A stretch of 64,000 nt of DNA, taken from contig NZ_NTMH01000030.1 of the NCBI RefSeq assembly GCF_002307475.1, forward strand, positions 248,001 to 312,000, in the 5' to 3' direction. The stretch comes from Pantoea allii (lineage in GTDB: Bacteria > Pseudomonadota > Gammaproteobacteria > Enterobacterales > Enterobacteriaceae). Position numbers and translations under genes: made by a program. Positions 15,182-23,396 of this stretch are shown here, piece by piece. A model generated the notes under the pieces. It had not been told where the DNA came from and searched no databases. It worked only from the letters and a program-made list of their open reading frames with translations. Position 1 is the stretch's first letter. Each line of letters begins with the position of its first letter.

Positions 15182-15916
15182 ATGCGTAATCAATGGATCT
15201 TAGTCACCGGTGGAAGCCGTGGGATTGGCCGTGCGACGGTATTGCGGCTGGCAAAACAGTGGAATGTGGTGTTCACCTGGTGCAAGGATGAAAGCGCAGC
15301 GCGCGAGGTGGAGCTTGCCTGCAAGGCGTTGCCCGGCAGGGTGGAAGGTTATCAATGTGACGGCGGGGATGAGCAGGCGGTGACCCGGCTGGCGACCGAT
15401 CTGCTGGCGCGTTACGGCGCGCCCTATGCGTTGGTCCACAATGCCGGCATTACCCTTGATGCCCTGCACATTCATCAAACCCCGGCGAACTGGCGTAAGG
15501 TGATGGACACCAACCTGAATACTCTCTTCTACTGGAATCATCATCTGCTCGAACCCATGATGATGCAGGGGACAGGCTCGGTGGTGCTGATGTCGTCGGT
15601 GACCGGCGTGAAAGGCAACAGCGGGCAAAGCGCCTATGCGGCAAGCAAAGCCGCGATGATTGGGCTGGCACGCACCTTAGCGGTGGAACTGGGTCGCTTT
15701 GGCGTGCGGGTCAACAGTCTGTTGCCTGGCTATATTGACACTCAGATTATGGCCACCATCCCCAACGCCAAACGGGCGGAACTGCGAAAAACTATTCCGC
15801 TGAAACGCTTTGGCAAAGTGGATGAAGTGGCGGGTGCCGTCGCCTGGCTGGTCAGTGACGACAGCACCTATATGACCGGTCAAACCCTCATTCTGGATGG
15901 CGGTCTTTCTGCCTGA
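15182..15916 (+). CDS. 3-oxoacyl-ACP reductase (FabG-like SDR)
   Basis: The 244-residue protein is a classical short-chain dehydrogenase with the NADP-binding TGGSRGIG (residues 9-16), HNAG near 86, and catalytic S139, Y152 and K156 (in AYAASKAAM). Numbering and length match FabG almost exactly. It reduces the 3-ketoacyl-ACP made by the ketosynthase. It starts 3 bp after the ACP stop and is the last gene before a strong terminator, closing the operon. Confidence 0.93.
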   Translation: MRNQWILVTGGSRGIGRATVLRLAKQWNVVFTWCKDESAAREVELACKALPGRVEGYQCDGGDEQAVTRLATDLLARYGAPYALVHNAGITLDALHIHQTPANWRKVMDTNLNTLFYWNHHLLEPMMMQGTGSVVLMSSVTGVKGNSGQSAYAASKAAMIGLARTLAVELGRFGVRVNSLLPGYIDTQIMATIPNAKRAELRKTIPLKRFGKVDEVAGAVAWLVSDDSTYMTGQTLILDGGLSA

Positions 15917-15943
15917 TCCCCGGCCTGATCTCTGCTCTGCTTA

Positions 15944-15972
15944 AACAGGACGTGACCCGTCCTGTTTTTTTT
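15944..15972 (+). terminator. Rho-independent terminator of the peptide operon
   Basis: AACAGGACG (15944-15952) pairs perfectly with CGTCCTGTT (15958-15966) around a 5-nt loop and is followed by a T-run to 15972. It is a textbook terminator and marks the operon end. Confidence 0.93.
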
Positions 15973-16634
15973 ACTGACGACCACTTGTCAGGCGCGTTCT
16001 GCCTCTTTCCTGCTGGCTATCCTTAACCTGTCCCTTCTGCGGCTGATTGCACTCAACGGCATTCAATGCGGCGGGCAAAAGGGGCCTTTCGCCGGGTCAG
16101 TCAGCCTCATCTAAAAAACGTTGCACGGCTCTTATCGAATCCGGCGCGGGATCTGAGATAAATCCTTGTAAATACGTGCGCCTAAATAAGTCATCCCGGC
16201 CAGAAAAGCACAGAAAGGGTGGGCATAAGCCGTTAGTCAGGCGTTTTAGGTCGTGCGGTAACGGCGTTGATGTTAAATAAAACCATTAATCCGTAGATTA
16301 AATGCTGTGCGAAATTTAAAATGTTAATGTAATTAAATCCCTCGGTTATATCCTCACAGTTTCACGGGGATTAATCCCGCCGTTTTTTTCATTGCCTTCT
16401 GTTTGATGTATTGTCTGTTAAGACGTATATTAAAAATACATCCGTAAGTTATTCACGTGTTACGTAAAGGAGGTTTTATAAACAGCCGGGAAAACTGATC
16501 GCTATTATTGCACAAAACATCCTTCGCACGCGCTGTATTAATGCGCGCGTATTGACCCTGTCAGAAAAGCATTTCTGGGTGAGTGCCACCGGACTGAATG
16601 TTTATCTGAGACCACATGAATATGAAGAGACACT
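15973..16634. other. Intergenic region upstream of the first fim recombinase
   Basis: About 660 bp without a convincing gene. A plus-strand frame at 16047-16280 has no ribosome site and no recognisable content. The last 300 bp become AT-rich, as is typical before enterobacterial fim recombinase genes where H-NS binds. No repeat was recognised. Confidence 0.45.
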
Positions 16635-17183
16635 ATGAAAAATCGTAAATACCTGACGCCGTCTGAAGTCGAGAAGCTGCTTGAAGCGACCCTGCACGGC
16701 AAGCACCCAGAGCGGGATTACTGCCTGATCTGGATGTGTTTCATCCACGGCTGTAGAGTCAGTGAAATCAGCAGCTGGCGACTGTCCGATATCGATATAG
16801 AGGGGAATAATATTTATATTCATCGATTAAAAAACGGCTTTTCTACCGTTCATCCGCTTTACCGACGTGAACGTAAATCATTATCGCTGTGGATGAATAA
16901 AAGAAATCATTATCGTGGTGCGGAAACAGACTGGTTATTTCTTTCTAACCGAGGCACAAAATTATCCCGGCAACGCATTTACTGGTTAATCCGAAATTAT
17001 AGTCAGGCGGCAAATCTGACAATTAATGCGCATCCTCATATGTTAAGACATGGCTGTGGTTTTGCGCTGGCTGACCGGGGAATAGATACCCGTTTGATTC
17101 AGGATTATTTAGGCCATCGTAATATACAGAACACCGTTATCTATACGGCAAGTAACGCGCAGCGATTCAAAGAAGTGTGGTAA
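16635..17183 (+). CDS. FimB/FimE-type tyrosine recombinase (first copy)
   Basis: This 182-residue protein is a small tyrosine recombinase of the type that inverts fimbrial promoters. All catalytic positions are present: R41 (HGCRVSE), K66 (RLKNGF), H135 and R138 (HPHMLRHG), H161 (LGHRN) and the nucleophile Y170 (VIYTASN). Length and motif positions agree with E. coli FimB/FimE. It ends only 29 bp before the left inverted repeat of the switch at 17213, the same relative place as fimE in E. coli. It is close to the second recombinase at 26328, sharing identical catalytic numbering. Switching direction bias cannot be told from sequence. Confidence 0.93.
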   Translation: MKNRKYLTPSEVEKLLEATLHGKHPERDYCLIWMCFIHGCRVSEISSWRLSDIDIEGNNIYIHRLKNGFSTVHPLYRRERKSLSLWMNKRNHYRGAETDWLFLSNRGTKLSRQRIYWLIRNYSQAANLTINAHPHMLRHGCGFALADRGIDTRLIQDYLGHRNIQNTVIYTASNAQRFKEVW

Positions 17184-17212
17184 ATAAGCTGTAACGAGTT
17201 ATTACAATGGAG

Positions 17213-17524
17213 TCATTTTGAACTAAATTGGAGCTTACTTTAGTGAGCTGTTATATTCCTGTCAATACTGTTTGTATTATCGAGTAACATTTTATTTTAA
17301 CTATTTAAATTTCAAAGTGTTATGTGAAGATTTTCTGTTTAATTACCTCCCTGCACCCCTCGGTTTTTTCTTATCTCTGTGTCACCCCTTTATATTCCGC
17401 ATTACGTTAGCTTAAAAAATACTATATCTATATCTTCTTAAATCGTTGTTTTTAAGTGTTTTATCCTGAGTTATCCCTGCTTTAAGGTGTAAAAAACCAA
17501 AGGAGTCACTTTAGTTCAAAATGA
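17213..17524. repeat. Invertible fimbrial promoter segment (fimS-like phase switch)
   Basis: A perfect 15-bp inverted repeat bounds this 312-bp non-coding segment: TCATTTTGAACTAAA at 17213-17227 and TTTAGTTCAAAATGA at 17510-17524. E. coli fimS is 314 bp with 9-bp repeats, lies between the recombinase genes and fimA, and carries the fimA promoter. Size, position and neighbours all match. A partial third copy (TCATGAACTAAA) in the left-repeat orientation lies at about 17580, outside the segment. The orientation shown here cannot be assigned as ON or OFF with certainty because no promoter box near the right end is convincing. Confidence 0.85.
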
Positions 17525-17678
17525 ATCGTTTGTCTTTCGGGTAAAACCGTTCGGCGATTTATTAATTTGAGACGGAGTCTCATGAACTAAATAAAGGAAT
17601 GACAGATGGTTTTGTCATAACGAATTCGATCGCCGCGTTATAGGCATATCGATTTTAATTGTTTACAGGATAATTCTC

Positions 17679-18200
17679 GTGAAAAAAACGCTTATTGCTA
17701 TTGCTCTGATGGCGACTTCCGCTATTTCTTCTTCTGCTTTCGCTTCTGATGGCGCCGTGAACTTCACCGGAACCATTACCGATGCAGCCTGTACGATTGA
17801 CACTGCGTCTCAGAACCAGGACGTGTTCCTGGGCAACATCGCACGTACCGCTTTCGCGGGTGCTGGTTCTCTGGCTGCGCCGAAGAAATTCACTCTGGTC
17901 CTGACTAACTGCCCTGACACCGTCACGGGTGCAACCGTGCGTTTTGACGGTACCCAGGTTTCTGGCGACAACAGCATTCTGGCCCTGACCGCTGGCGACA
18001 GCACAGCAACAGGTGTGGGTGTGCAGATTTCTGACAGCCAGAACCGGGTCGTCCCGCTGTATGAAGACTCTTCGGTTTACCCTCTGGTCAGCACCGGTCC
18101 TAACAACCTGGACTTCAGTGCGCGCTACATCTCCGTGGCAGATTCCGTCACCGTGGGTGATGCAAACGCGGTAACCCAGTTCACCGTCGTTTATCAGTAA
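17679..18200 (+). CDS. Major fimbrial subunit (FimA-like, type 1 family)
   Basis: The 173-residue precursor has a Sec signal peptide cleaved after about residue 22 (SSAFA), a chaperone-usher pilin fold with two conserved cysteines (in DAACTI and LTNCPD), and the C-terminal beta strand ending VTQFTVVYQ, where the penultimate Tyr and alternating hydrophobics form the donor-complementation groove motif. The start is GTG at 17679, preceded by AGGA. It is polymerised outside the cell into the fimbrial shaft. Expression should depend on the invertible segment upstream. Strong codon bias toward abundant tRNAs fits a very highly made protein. Confidence 0.93.
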   Translation: MKKTLIAIALMATSAISSSAFASDGAVNFTGTITDAACTIDTASQNQDVFLGNIARTAFAGAGSLAAPKKFTLVLTNCPDTVTGATVRFDGTQVSGDNSILALTAGDSTATGVGVQISDSQNRVVPLYEDSSVYPLVSTGPNNLDFSARYISVADSVTVGDANAVTQFTVVYQ

Positions 18201-18218
18201 TTTCGCGTTCGTAGTAGC

Positions 18219-18251
18219 AGATCAGAGGCCGCTGTTGCCTCTGATCTTTTT
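18219..18251 (+). terminator. Attenuator hairpin between pilin and chaperone genes
   Basis: AGATCAGAGGC (18219-18229) pairs perfectly with GCCTCTGATCT (18237-18247) around a 7-nt loop, followed by T's to 18251. This is a rho-independent terminator inside the operon. Partial read-through would keep the major pilin in large excess over chaperone and usher. Confidence 0.9.
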
Positions 18252-18278
18252 GAATGTTTCAGGGCAGGTAGGGACACC

Positions 18279-18965
18279 ATGAAGAATTGGCGCAAAACAG
18301 CGTTGGCAGTGGTATTAACGACTTTTTGCACGATCGCGCAGGCTGGCGTCGTCGTCGGCGGCACGCGTCTGATCTATGACGGTGCAAACAAAGAGTCATC
18401 CATCAATATCAGTAATCCCGACAAAAACGTGTACTTGATCCAGTCATGGGTGGACAGCGGGGATACCGCGCCGGGCGCACAGGCGAATAAAGCCCCGTTT
18501 ATCGTGACGCCGCCGTTATTCCGTCTGGACGGGAATCAGCAAAACATTTTGCGCGTGGTACGGGCGGGTGGCGATCTGCCAGAGAACAAAGAGTCGCTGT
18601 TCTGGCTCAATATCAAATCCATTCCTTCTGTAGAGAAACGGCAAAACACCCTGCAAATTGCGGTGAAAACGCGTATCAAACTGATTTTCCGTCCGGCTGG
18701 TCTGAAAAGCACGCTGGAAGAGGCGGCCAAAACGCTGACCTGGAAACGAGTGGGTAACCAGCTTCAGGTGACGAATCCCTCTCCGCATTACATCACCTTT
18801 TTCAACGTCAGGATCAACGGCACTGACGTCAAAAATGCCACCCTGGTCGCCCCTGAGTCCGATGCCATGTTCGATTTGCCCGCCAGCGTCGCCGGCGGAT
18901 CGCTGACCTGGCAGTTTATCAATGACTATGGCGGTACCAGCAAGGTTCTGACGGGCAGTCTCTGA
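18279..18965 (+). CDS. Periplasmic fimbrial chaperone (PapD/FimC family)
   Basis: The 228-residue protein has a signal peptide ending near AQA (residue 22) and two Ig-like domains. Family marks are GVVVGGTRLIYDG at the mature N terminus, the conserved Arg of the active cleft, ESLFWLNIKSIP (about 105-116) and VKTRIKLIFRP (about 128-138), and the C-terminal domain with NPSPHYITF. It binds pilin subunits in the periplasm by donating a strand and hands them to the usher. It follows the attenuator and is preceded by an AGGTAGGGA-type ribosome site. Confidence 0.93.
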   Translation: MKNWRKTALAVVLTTFCTIAQAGVVVGGTRLIYDGANKESSINISNPDKNVYLIQSWVDSGDTAPGAQANKAPFIVTPPLFRLDGNQQNILRVVRAGGDLPENKESLFWLNIKSIPSVEKRQNTLQIAVKTRIKLIFRPAGLKSTLEEAAKTLTWKRVGNQLQVTNPSPHYITFFNVRINGTDVKNATLVAPESDAMFDLPASVAGGSLTWQFINDYGGTSKVLTGSL

Positions 18966-19055
18966 TCTCGTCGTCGGGGGGCGCATTACGCCTGTCGCCT
19001 ATAAGGAAGTGATGCACGCAGGCGCCAAACTGCGTGATGAGTTGGAACAAACACA

Positions 19056-21614
19056 ATGAAAAAAATAACAAATATTCCTGCGTCAGCCGGTTTCAAACTG
19101 TCCTGTCTTGCACAGCTCGTGGCCTGTCAGGTTGCGCTGTTCATCGGCGGAACGGGTGTGGTCAGTGCAGCGGAATACTTCAACCCGGCCTTATTAGAAA
19201 TCGATAACCCTGTACAGGGAAAAGCGGATTTATCCATTTTCGAAGACGGCGAATTGCAGCCACCCGGCACCTATCGTGTGGATATTTATCTTAATGGTTC
19301 CGAGGTCGATACACAGGATGTCACCTTTACCCTTGCAACGGATGCGTCCGGTAAGCAACGCCTTCAGCCCTGTCTGAGTGGCGAGCAGTTGCGAGAGATG
19401 GGCGTAAGAATTGGCATGTTCCCGGATATTCAGGCCACGGATGCCTGCGCCAATTTTACCGAGGCAATAGCGCAATCCTCCGCAATATTCCGTTTTGATC
19501 AGCAGCGGCTGGAACTGAGCATTCCGCAGGCGGCGTTAAATTCGCAAGCGCGCGGTTATGTCTCGCCAGAGCTGTGGGACCCGGGCATTCCGGCATTGCT
19601 GCTCAATTACAGCTTCAGCGGTGCCAACACCGAAGCGCGGGAAAATGATGCCCGAAACACGAATACCTATTATCTGAACCTGCGTTCCGGCGCAAACCTT
19701 GGTGCCTGGCGTCTGCGCAACTATTCAACGTGGAACCGGGACAGTAAAGGTCAAGACAGCTGGAACTCCATCAATACTTACCTGCAGCGCGATATCCAGA
19801 TACTGCGAAGTCAGCTGACGCTGGGCGACAGTAACTCGCCAACGGAAGTGTTTGATACCGTGCCTTTCCGTGGCATTCAACTCGCGTCTGACGACGATAT
19901 GTTGCCAGACAGCAAGAAGGGCTATTCACCTGTCGTACGCGGCATCGCGCAGAGTAATGCCCAGGTCACCATCCGCCAGAACGGCTATGTGATCTATCAG
20001 AGCTATGTTCCTGCCGGGCCGTTTGCCATTTCTGACCTTTATCCAACGGCGGGCAGTGGCGATCTGAATGTGACCATCAAAGAAGCGGACGGCACCGAAC
20101 GCACCCTGATCGTTCCTTTTGCTTCCGTACCGGTTCTTCAGCGTGAAGGGCACCTGAAATACAGCTTCACCAGCGGTCAGTACCGGTCGTACAACGATGA
20201 GGTTGAAAAAATGCCCTTTACGCAGGGCACCGCCATCTATGGTTTGCCGCATGGCGCGACCGTCTACGGCGGGCTGCAGGCTGCGAGTAAATACCAGTCG
20301 CTGGCCCTCGGTCTGGGACAAAATATGGGGCGCATCGGGGCACTCTCTGCTGACGTGACCCAGGCGTGGAGCCGCCAGGAGAATGGCGTGAAAGAAAACG
20401 GGCAGTCCTATCGCCTGCGCTACGGTAAGAGCTTCGTTGAAACCGGAACCAACTTCAGCCTTGCCAGTTACCGTTATTCGACGGCGGGATTTTATACCCT
20501 GCAGGAAGCGCTCGAAAGCTACGGCAGAGGCAATGACGATAACCGCGATCACAAGAAGAGCCGTGCCGAACTCACGCTCAGCCAGAACTTATGGCAGCAG
20601 GGTGGCGCACTCTCGCTGAGCCTGGTGAAAGAAGCCTACTGGAATAACAACCGCTCCAGTGAGTCGGCCAGCATCGGCTACAACAACACCTGGAAAGGGA
20701 TCTCATACGGTGTGAACTACAGCTATAACCGCAACGGCATGGACGGCAATGGCAACCGCACCTATTACACCGACCAGATTATCGCCCTGAACCTCAGTGT
20801 GCCATTGAGCAAATGGCTGCCGGGCAGTTATGCCACCTATAACCTGAACAGCAGCAAAAATGGCAATACCTCGCATAACGTGGGCCTCAGCGGGACGGCG
20901 TTACGTGACGACAACCTGAATTACAGCCTCAGTCAGGGTTACACCACTCAGGGGCAAGGCGCGAACGGTTATGCCAGTGCCGACTATAAAGGCACTTACG
21001 GTGAAATGAACGCCGGTTACGGCTATGACCACAGCCAGCGCCGCATGGATTATGGCCTGCAGGGCGGCATTGTGGTCCATGAAAATGGGGTCACGCTTTC
21101 ACAGCCCCTCAGCGAAACGCTGGTGTTGGTGAAAGCCCCGGGCGCGAACGATGTGAGCATCGCCAGCAATACCGGGGTACGAACCGACTGGCGCGGTTAT
21201 GCCGTCGTACCTTACGCCACCGCCTATCGCCGTAACCAGATTTCGCTTGATACCGCGACCCTGCCGGACAACGTGGATATGACGCTGACCAGTGCGTCGG
21301 TCATCCCCACGCGAGGGGCTGTGGTGCGTGCAGACTTCAAGCCAAACGTGGGCCAACGCGTGCTGATGACGCTCACCCGCGCTAACGGCGAGCCGGTGCC
21401 GTTTGGCGCAACCGCGGGCATTGATGATGACAAAAAGAGCACTGGCAGCATTGTCGGCGACGGGGGGCAGGTTTATCTGTCGGGCATGCCGGATAGCGGA
21501 ACGCTGACGGTGAAATGGGGGACTGCGGCGGCACAGACCTGCCGGGTGAGTTATCGCCTGAATGAACAGTCGGCCACCTCGGGGATTCAACTTATTAATG
21601 GAGCCTGCCGGTAA
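19056..21614 (+). CDS. Outer-membrane fimbrial usher (FimD/PapC family)
   Basis: At 852 residues this has the full usher plan: signal peptide ending near VSA, an N-terminal periplasmic domain (AEYFNPALLEIDN), a 24-strand barrel with plug domain, and C-terminal domains containing the paired cysteines (AAQTCRVSYRL). Recognisable family stretches include TYYLNLRSGANLGAWRLRNY, LGDSNSPTEVFDTVPFRG and PYSPVVRGIA-like SPVVRGIAQSNAQVTI. It assembles and secretes the fimbria across the outer membrane. Encoded 90 bp after the chaperone gene and 14 bp before the adhesin gene. Confidence 0.95.
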   Translation: MKKITNIPASAGFKLSCLAQLVACQVALFIGGTGVVSAAEYFNPALLEIDNPVQGKADLSIFEDGELQPPGTYRVDIYLNGSEVDTQDVTFTLATDASGKQRLQPCLSGEQLREMGVRIGMFPDIQATDACANFTEAIAQSSAIFRFDQQRLELSIPQAALNSQARGYVSPELWDPGIPALLLNYSFSGANTEARENDARNTNTYYLNLRSGANLGAWRLRNYSTWNRDSKGQDSWNSINTYLQRDIQILRSQLTLGDSNSPTEVFDTVPFRGIQLASDDDMLPDSKKGYSPVVRGIAQSNAQVTIRQNGYVIYQSYVPAGPFAISDLYPTAGSGDLNVTIKEADGTERTLIVPFASVPVLQREGHLKYSFTSGQYRSYNDEVEKMPFTQGTAIYGLPHGATVYGGLQAASKYQSLALGLGQNMGRIGALSADVTQAWSRQENGVKENGQSYRLRYGKSFVETGTNFSLASYRYSTAGFYTLQEALESYGRGNDDNRDHKKSRAELTLSQNLWQQGGALSLSLVKEAYWNNNRSSESASIGYNNTWKGISYGVNYSYNRNGMDGNGNRTYYTDQIIALNLSVPLSKWLPGSYATYNLNSSKNGNTSHNVGLSGTALRDDNLNYSLSQGYTTQGQGANGYASADYKGTYGEMNAGYGYDHSQRRMDYGLQGGIVVHENGVTLSQPLSETLVLVKAPGANDVSIASNTGVRTDWRGYAVVPYATAYRRNQISLDTATLPDNVDMTLTSASVIPTRGAVVRADFKPNVGQRVLMTLTRANGEPVPFGATAGIDDDKKSTGSIVGDGGQVYLSGMPDSGTLTVKWGTAAAQTCRVSYRLNEQSATSGIQLINGACR

Positions 21615-21628
21615 GGCGGAACAGGGAT

Positions 21629-22714
21629 ATGAACGAACGCATGCAGACCTTTATTCTGGACACGACCTCACACCGCAATTCGTTGCGCCGTTCTTTCGGG
21701 GGCAAACGCGCAGCCTGGCTTTGCCTGGCGCTGGCGGGCGGCATGTTAAGTGCCCAGGCGCAGGCAAGTGATTGCGCCCCGACAGACGGGACAAAATCGT
21801 ACAACTTCAATATGTCTTACCTGCTGGCGGACCCGTCACAGAACACCACGGGCAGGGTGATTAACAATGCCTATCAGTGGAATCTCAGCGGGAACTACAA
21901 CGTGACCTGCTCATGTACCGGCAGCTATACCGGGGCCTACGTCACGGCAAAAGTACCGGATACCGGGCTGGTCTACAGCGACGGTAATCTCAACTATTAC
22001 AGCATCAATGAATATCTGGCGGTGGCCAGCGAGGTTTACATCGCCGGCGGTTATGGTGCAAACAGGGCAACACCGTTCACCAGCGTCAGCAACCTGAACA
22101 GCGCCACCAACTGCGGCAGGTATCCTTACGCCACCGGCTCACGCGGTTCGATCTCACTGTATTTTCAGCGGCCCTTTGTCGGCGAACAAACCATTCCTCT
22201 GACGAAGGTGGTTGATGTTTATCTCGCTTCAGATCCGACAACGCAGTCTGGCGTACCGGTTTCAACCGTCTGGATGAGCGGCACGGTAACCGTGCCGCAA
22301 TCCTGCGAGATCAATGGCGGGGGCGTGATCACCGTTCCTTTCGGCGACATCATGTCAGGGGATATCGCCACCAAAGGGGAAATGGCGAAAAACTTTACGC
22401 CGAAGAACGTCAATTTCAACGTCGCCTGCACCAATATTTCCGAGGGCGTGAAGGTCAGCCTCTCTTTCCAGGGAACGCCAGATGCAAACGATCCGACGCT
22501 GCTGTCCACCACCAACCGCGACGTAGGCGTCAGGATTCAGGATACCGCTGGCACAACCATCGTGCCGCTGAGTGGACGCTTGCCGCTGAGGATGGATTAC
22601 GCCTCGCAGGTCGGCACCTCGGGGATTAACTTATTTCCCGTTAACAGCACAGGTCAGGCACCTGAGACCGGGGATTTTTCGGCGACAGCGACGATTCGCG
22701 CCGAAATAGAGTAA
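21629..22714 (+). CDS. Fimbrial tip adhesin (FimH-like two-domain protein)
   Basis: The 361-residue protein has a long positively charged N terminus before its signal peptide, which ends near AQAQA (about residue 47). The mature part looks two-domain: an N-terminal Cys-containing receptor-binding domain of about 170 residues (starting SDCAPTDGTKSY) and a C-terminal pilin domain (from about VPQSCEINGGGVITVPFG) with the Cys pair and a C-terminal strand ending FSATATIRAEIE. Tip adhesins of chaperone-usher fimbriae have this layout. A later ATG four codons in could be the true start. Ligand cannot be predicted; similarity to FimH of E. coli appears low in the lectin domain. Confidence 0.85.
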   Translation: MNERMQTFILDTTSHRNSLRRSFGGKRAAWLCLALAGGMLSAQAQASDCAPTDGTKSYNFNMSYLLADPSQNTTGRVINNAYQWNLSGNYNVTCSCTGSYTGAYVTAKVPDTGLVYSDGNLNYYSINEYLAVASEVYIAGGYGANRATPFTSVSNLNSATNCGRYPYATGSRGSISLYFQRPFVGEQTIPLTKVVDVYLASDPTTQSGVPVSTVWMSGTVTVPQSCEINGGGVITVPFGDIMSGDIATKGEMAKNFTPKNVNFNVACTNISEGVKVSLSFQGTPDANDPTLLSTTNRDVGVRIQDTAGTTIVPLSGRLPLRMDYASQVGTSGINLFPVNSTGQAPETGDFSATATIRAEIE

Positions 22715-22745
22715 TTCCGTGATGCAACGCGTAAGGGAAACGAAA

Positions 22746-23291
22746 ATGGTTAAGGAAGCAGCGTTCAGTTTGAGCAACAAAGCAAAAACGCCGGCGTTGA
22801 TACTGTGGCTGACGGCCATCATGCTGGCCTCGCCGGTGAGGGCGAATACTCAACTTAATATTACTGGCAACATCAAAGCCTCGCCTTGTCACATTGACCT
22901 GCCAGCCAGCGGATTGAATGTGGATTTAGGCCAGAACATTTTAGCGACATCCCTGGCTGAGGCGGGCGCGTCAACCGACTGGCGACCCTTTTCGATTGTC
23001 CTGAGCGAATGCCCGGCATCGACGCGGGAGGCGACGATGACGTTGAACGGCGTGGCGGATGAGGTCGAAAGCACGATGTACGCGAATACAGGTACCGCCT
23101 CTCAGGTACAAATCGAGGTGCAAAGCCGTGACGGTGTGCCGCTCGGCAACGCCACGCAAAGGGTACAGCGCGTGGATAACGCCGGTCGTGGCACCACCTT
23201 CGAGATGCAGGCGCGCGCCTACAGTGCGCAGGGCAATGCCACGCCAGGAACCATTGTTGGAACCATGCAGGTCACCTTTACTTATCAGTAG
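22746..23291 (+). CDS. Minor fimbrial subunit (FimF/FimG-like)
   Basis: The 181-residue precursor has a signal peptide ending near VRA and a single pilin domain with two cysteines (SPCHIDL and SECPAS) and a C-terminal strand GTMQVTFTYQ. It is likely an adaptor or terminator subunit. An in-frame GTG/ATG lies at 22719/22722, but AGGGA eight bases before the ATG at 22746 decides for the shorter start. Its place after the adhesin gene differs from E. coli, where fimF and fimG precede fimH. Confidence 0.85.
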   Translation: MVKEAAFSLSNKAKTPALILWLTAIMLASPVRANTQLNITGNIKASPCHIDLPASGLNVDLGQNILATSLAEAGASTDWRPFSIVLSECPASTREATMTLNGVADEVESTMYANTGTASQVQIEVQSRDGVPLGNATQRVQRVDNAGRGTTFEMQARAYSAQGNATPGTIVGTMQVTFTYQ

Positions 23292-23396
23292 TTGAAAGGG
23301 CACGAACAGAGAGAGGAAAACCCACACAGCAAGTCCATCTTCTGGTCGAGAGGAGGCTGCCGTCAGGGCGCGTTACGAAGAAAACAAGGAGGTAAG

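Noticed and set aside
12771..15916. Aryl polyene pigment cluster
   Set aside because: Only one ketosynthase with Cys active site is present and there is no ammonia lyase, AMP ligase, chain-length factor or glycosyltransferase, while a GG peptide and exporters are linked.
16047..16280. Short plus-strand frame before the first recombinase
   Set aside because: No ribosome site, Lys/Ser-rich nonsense composition and no family recognised.
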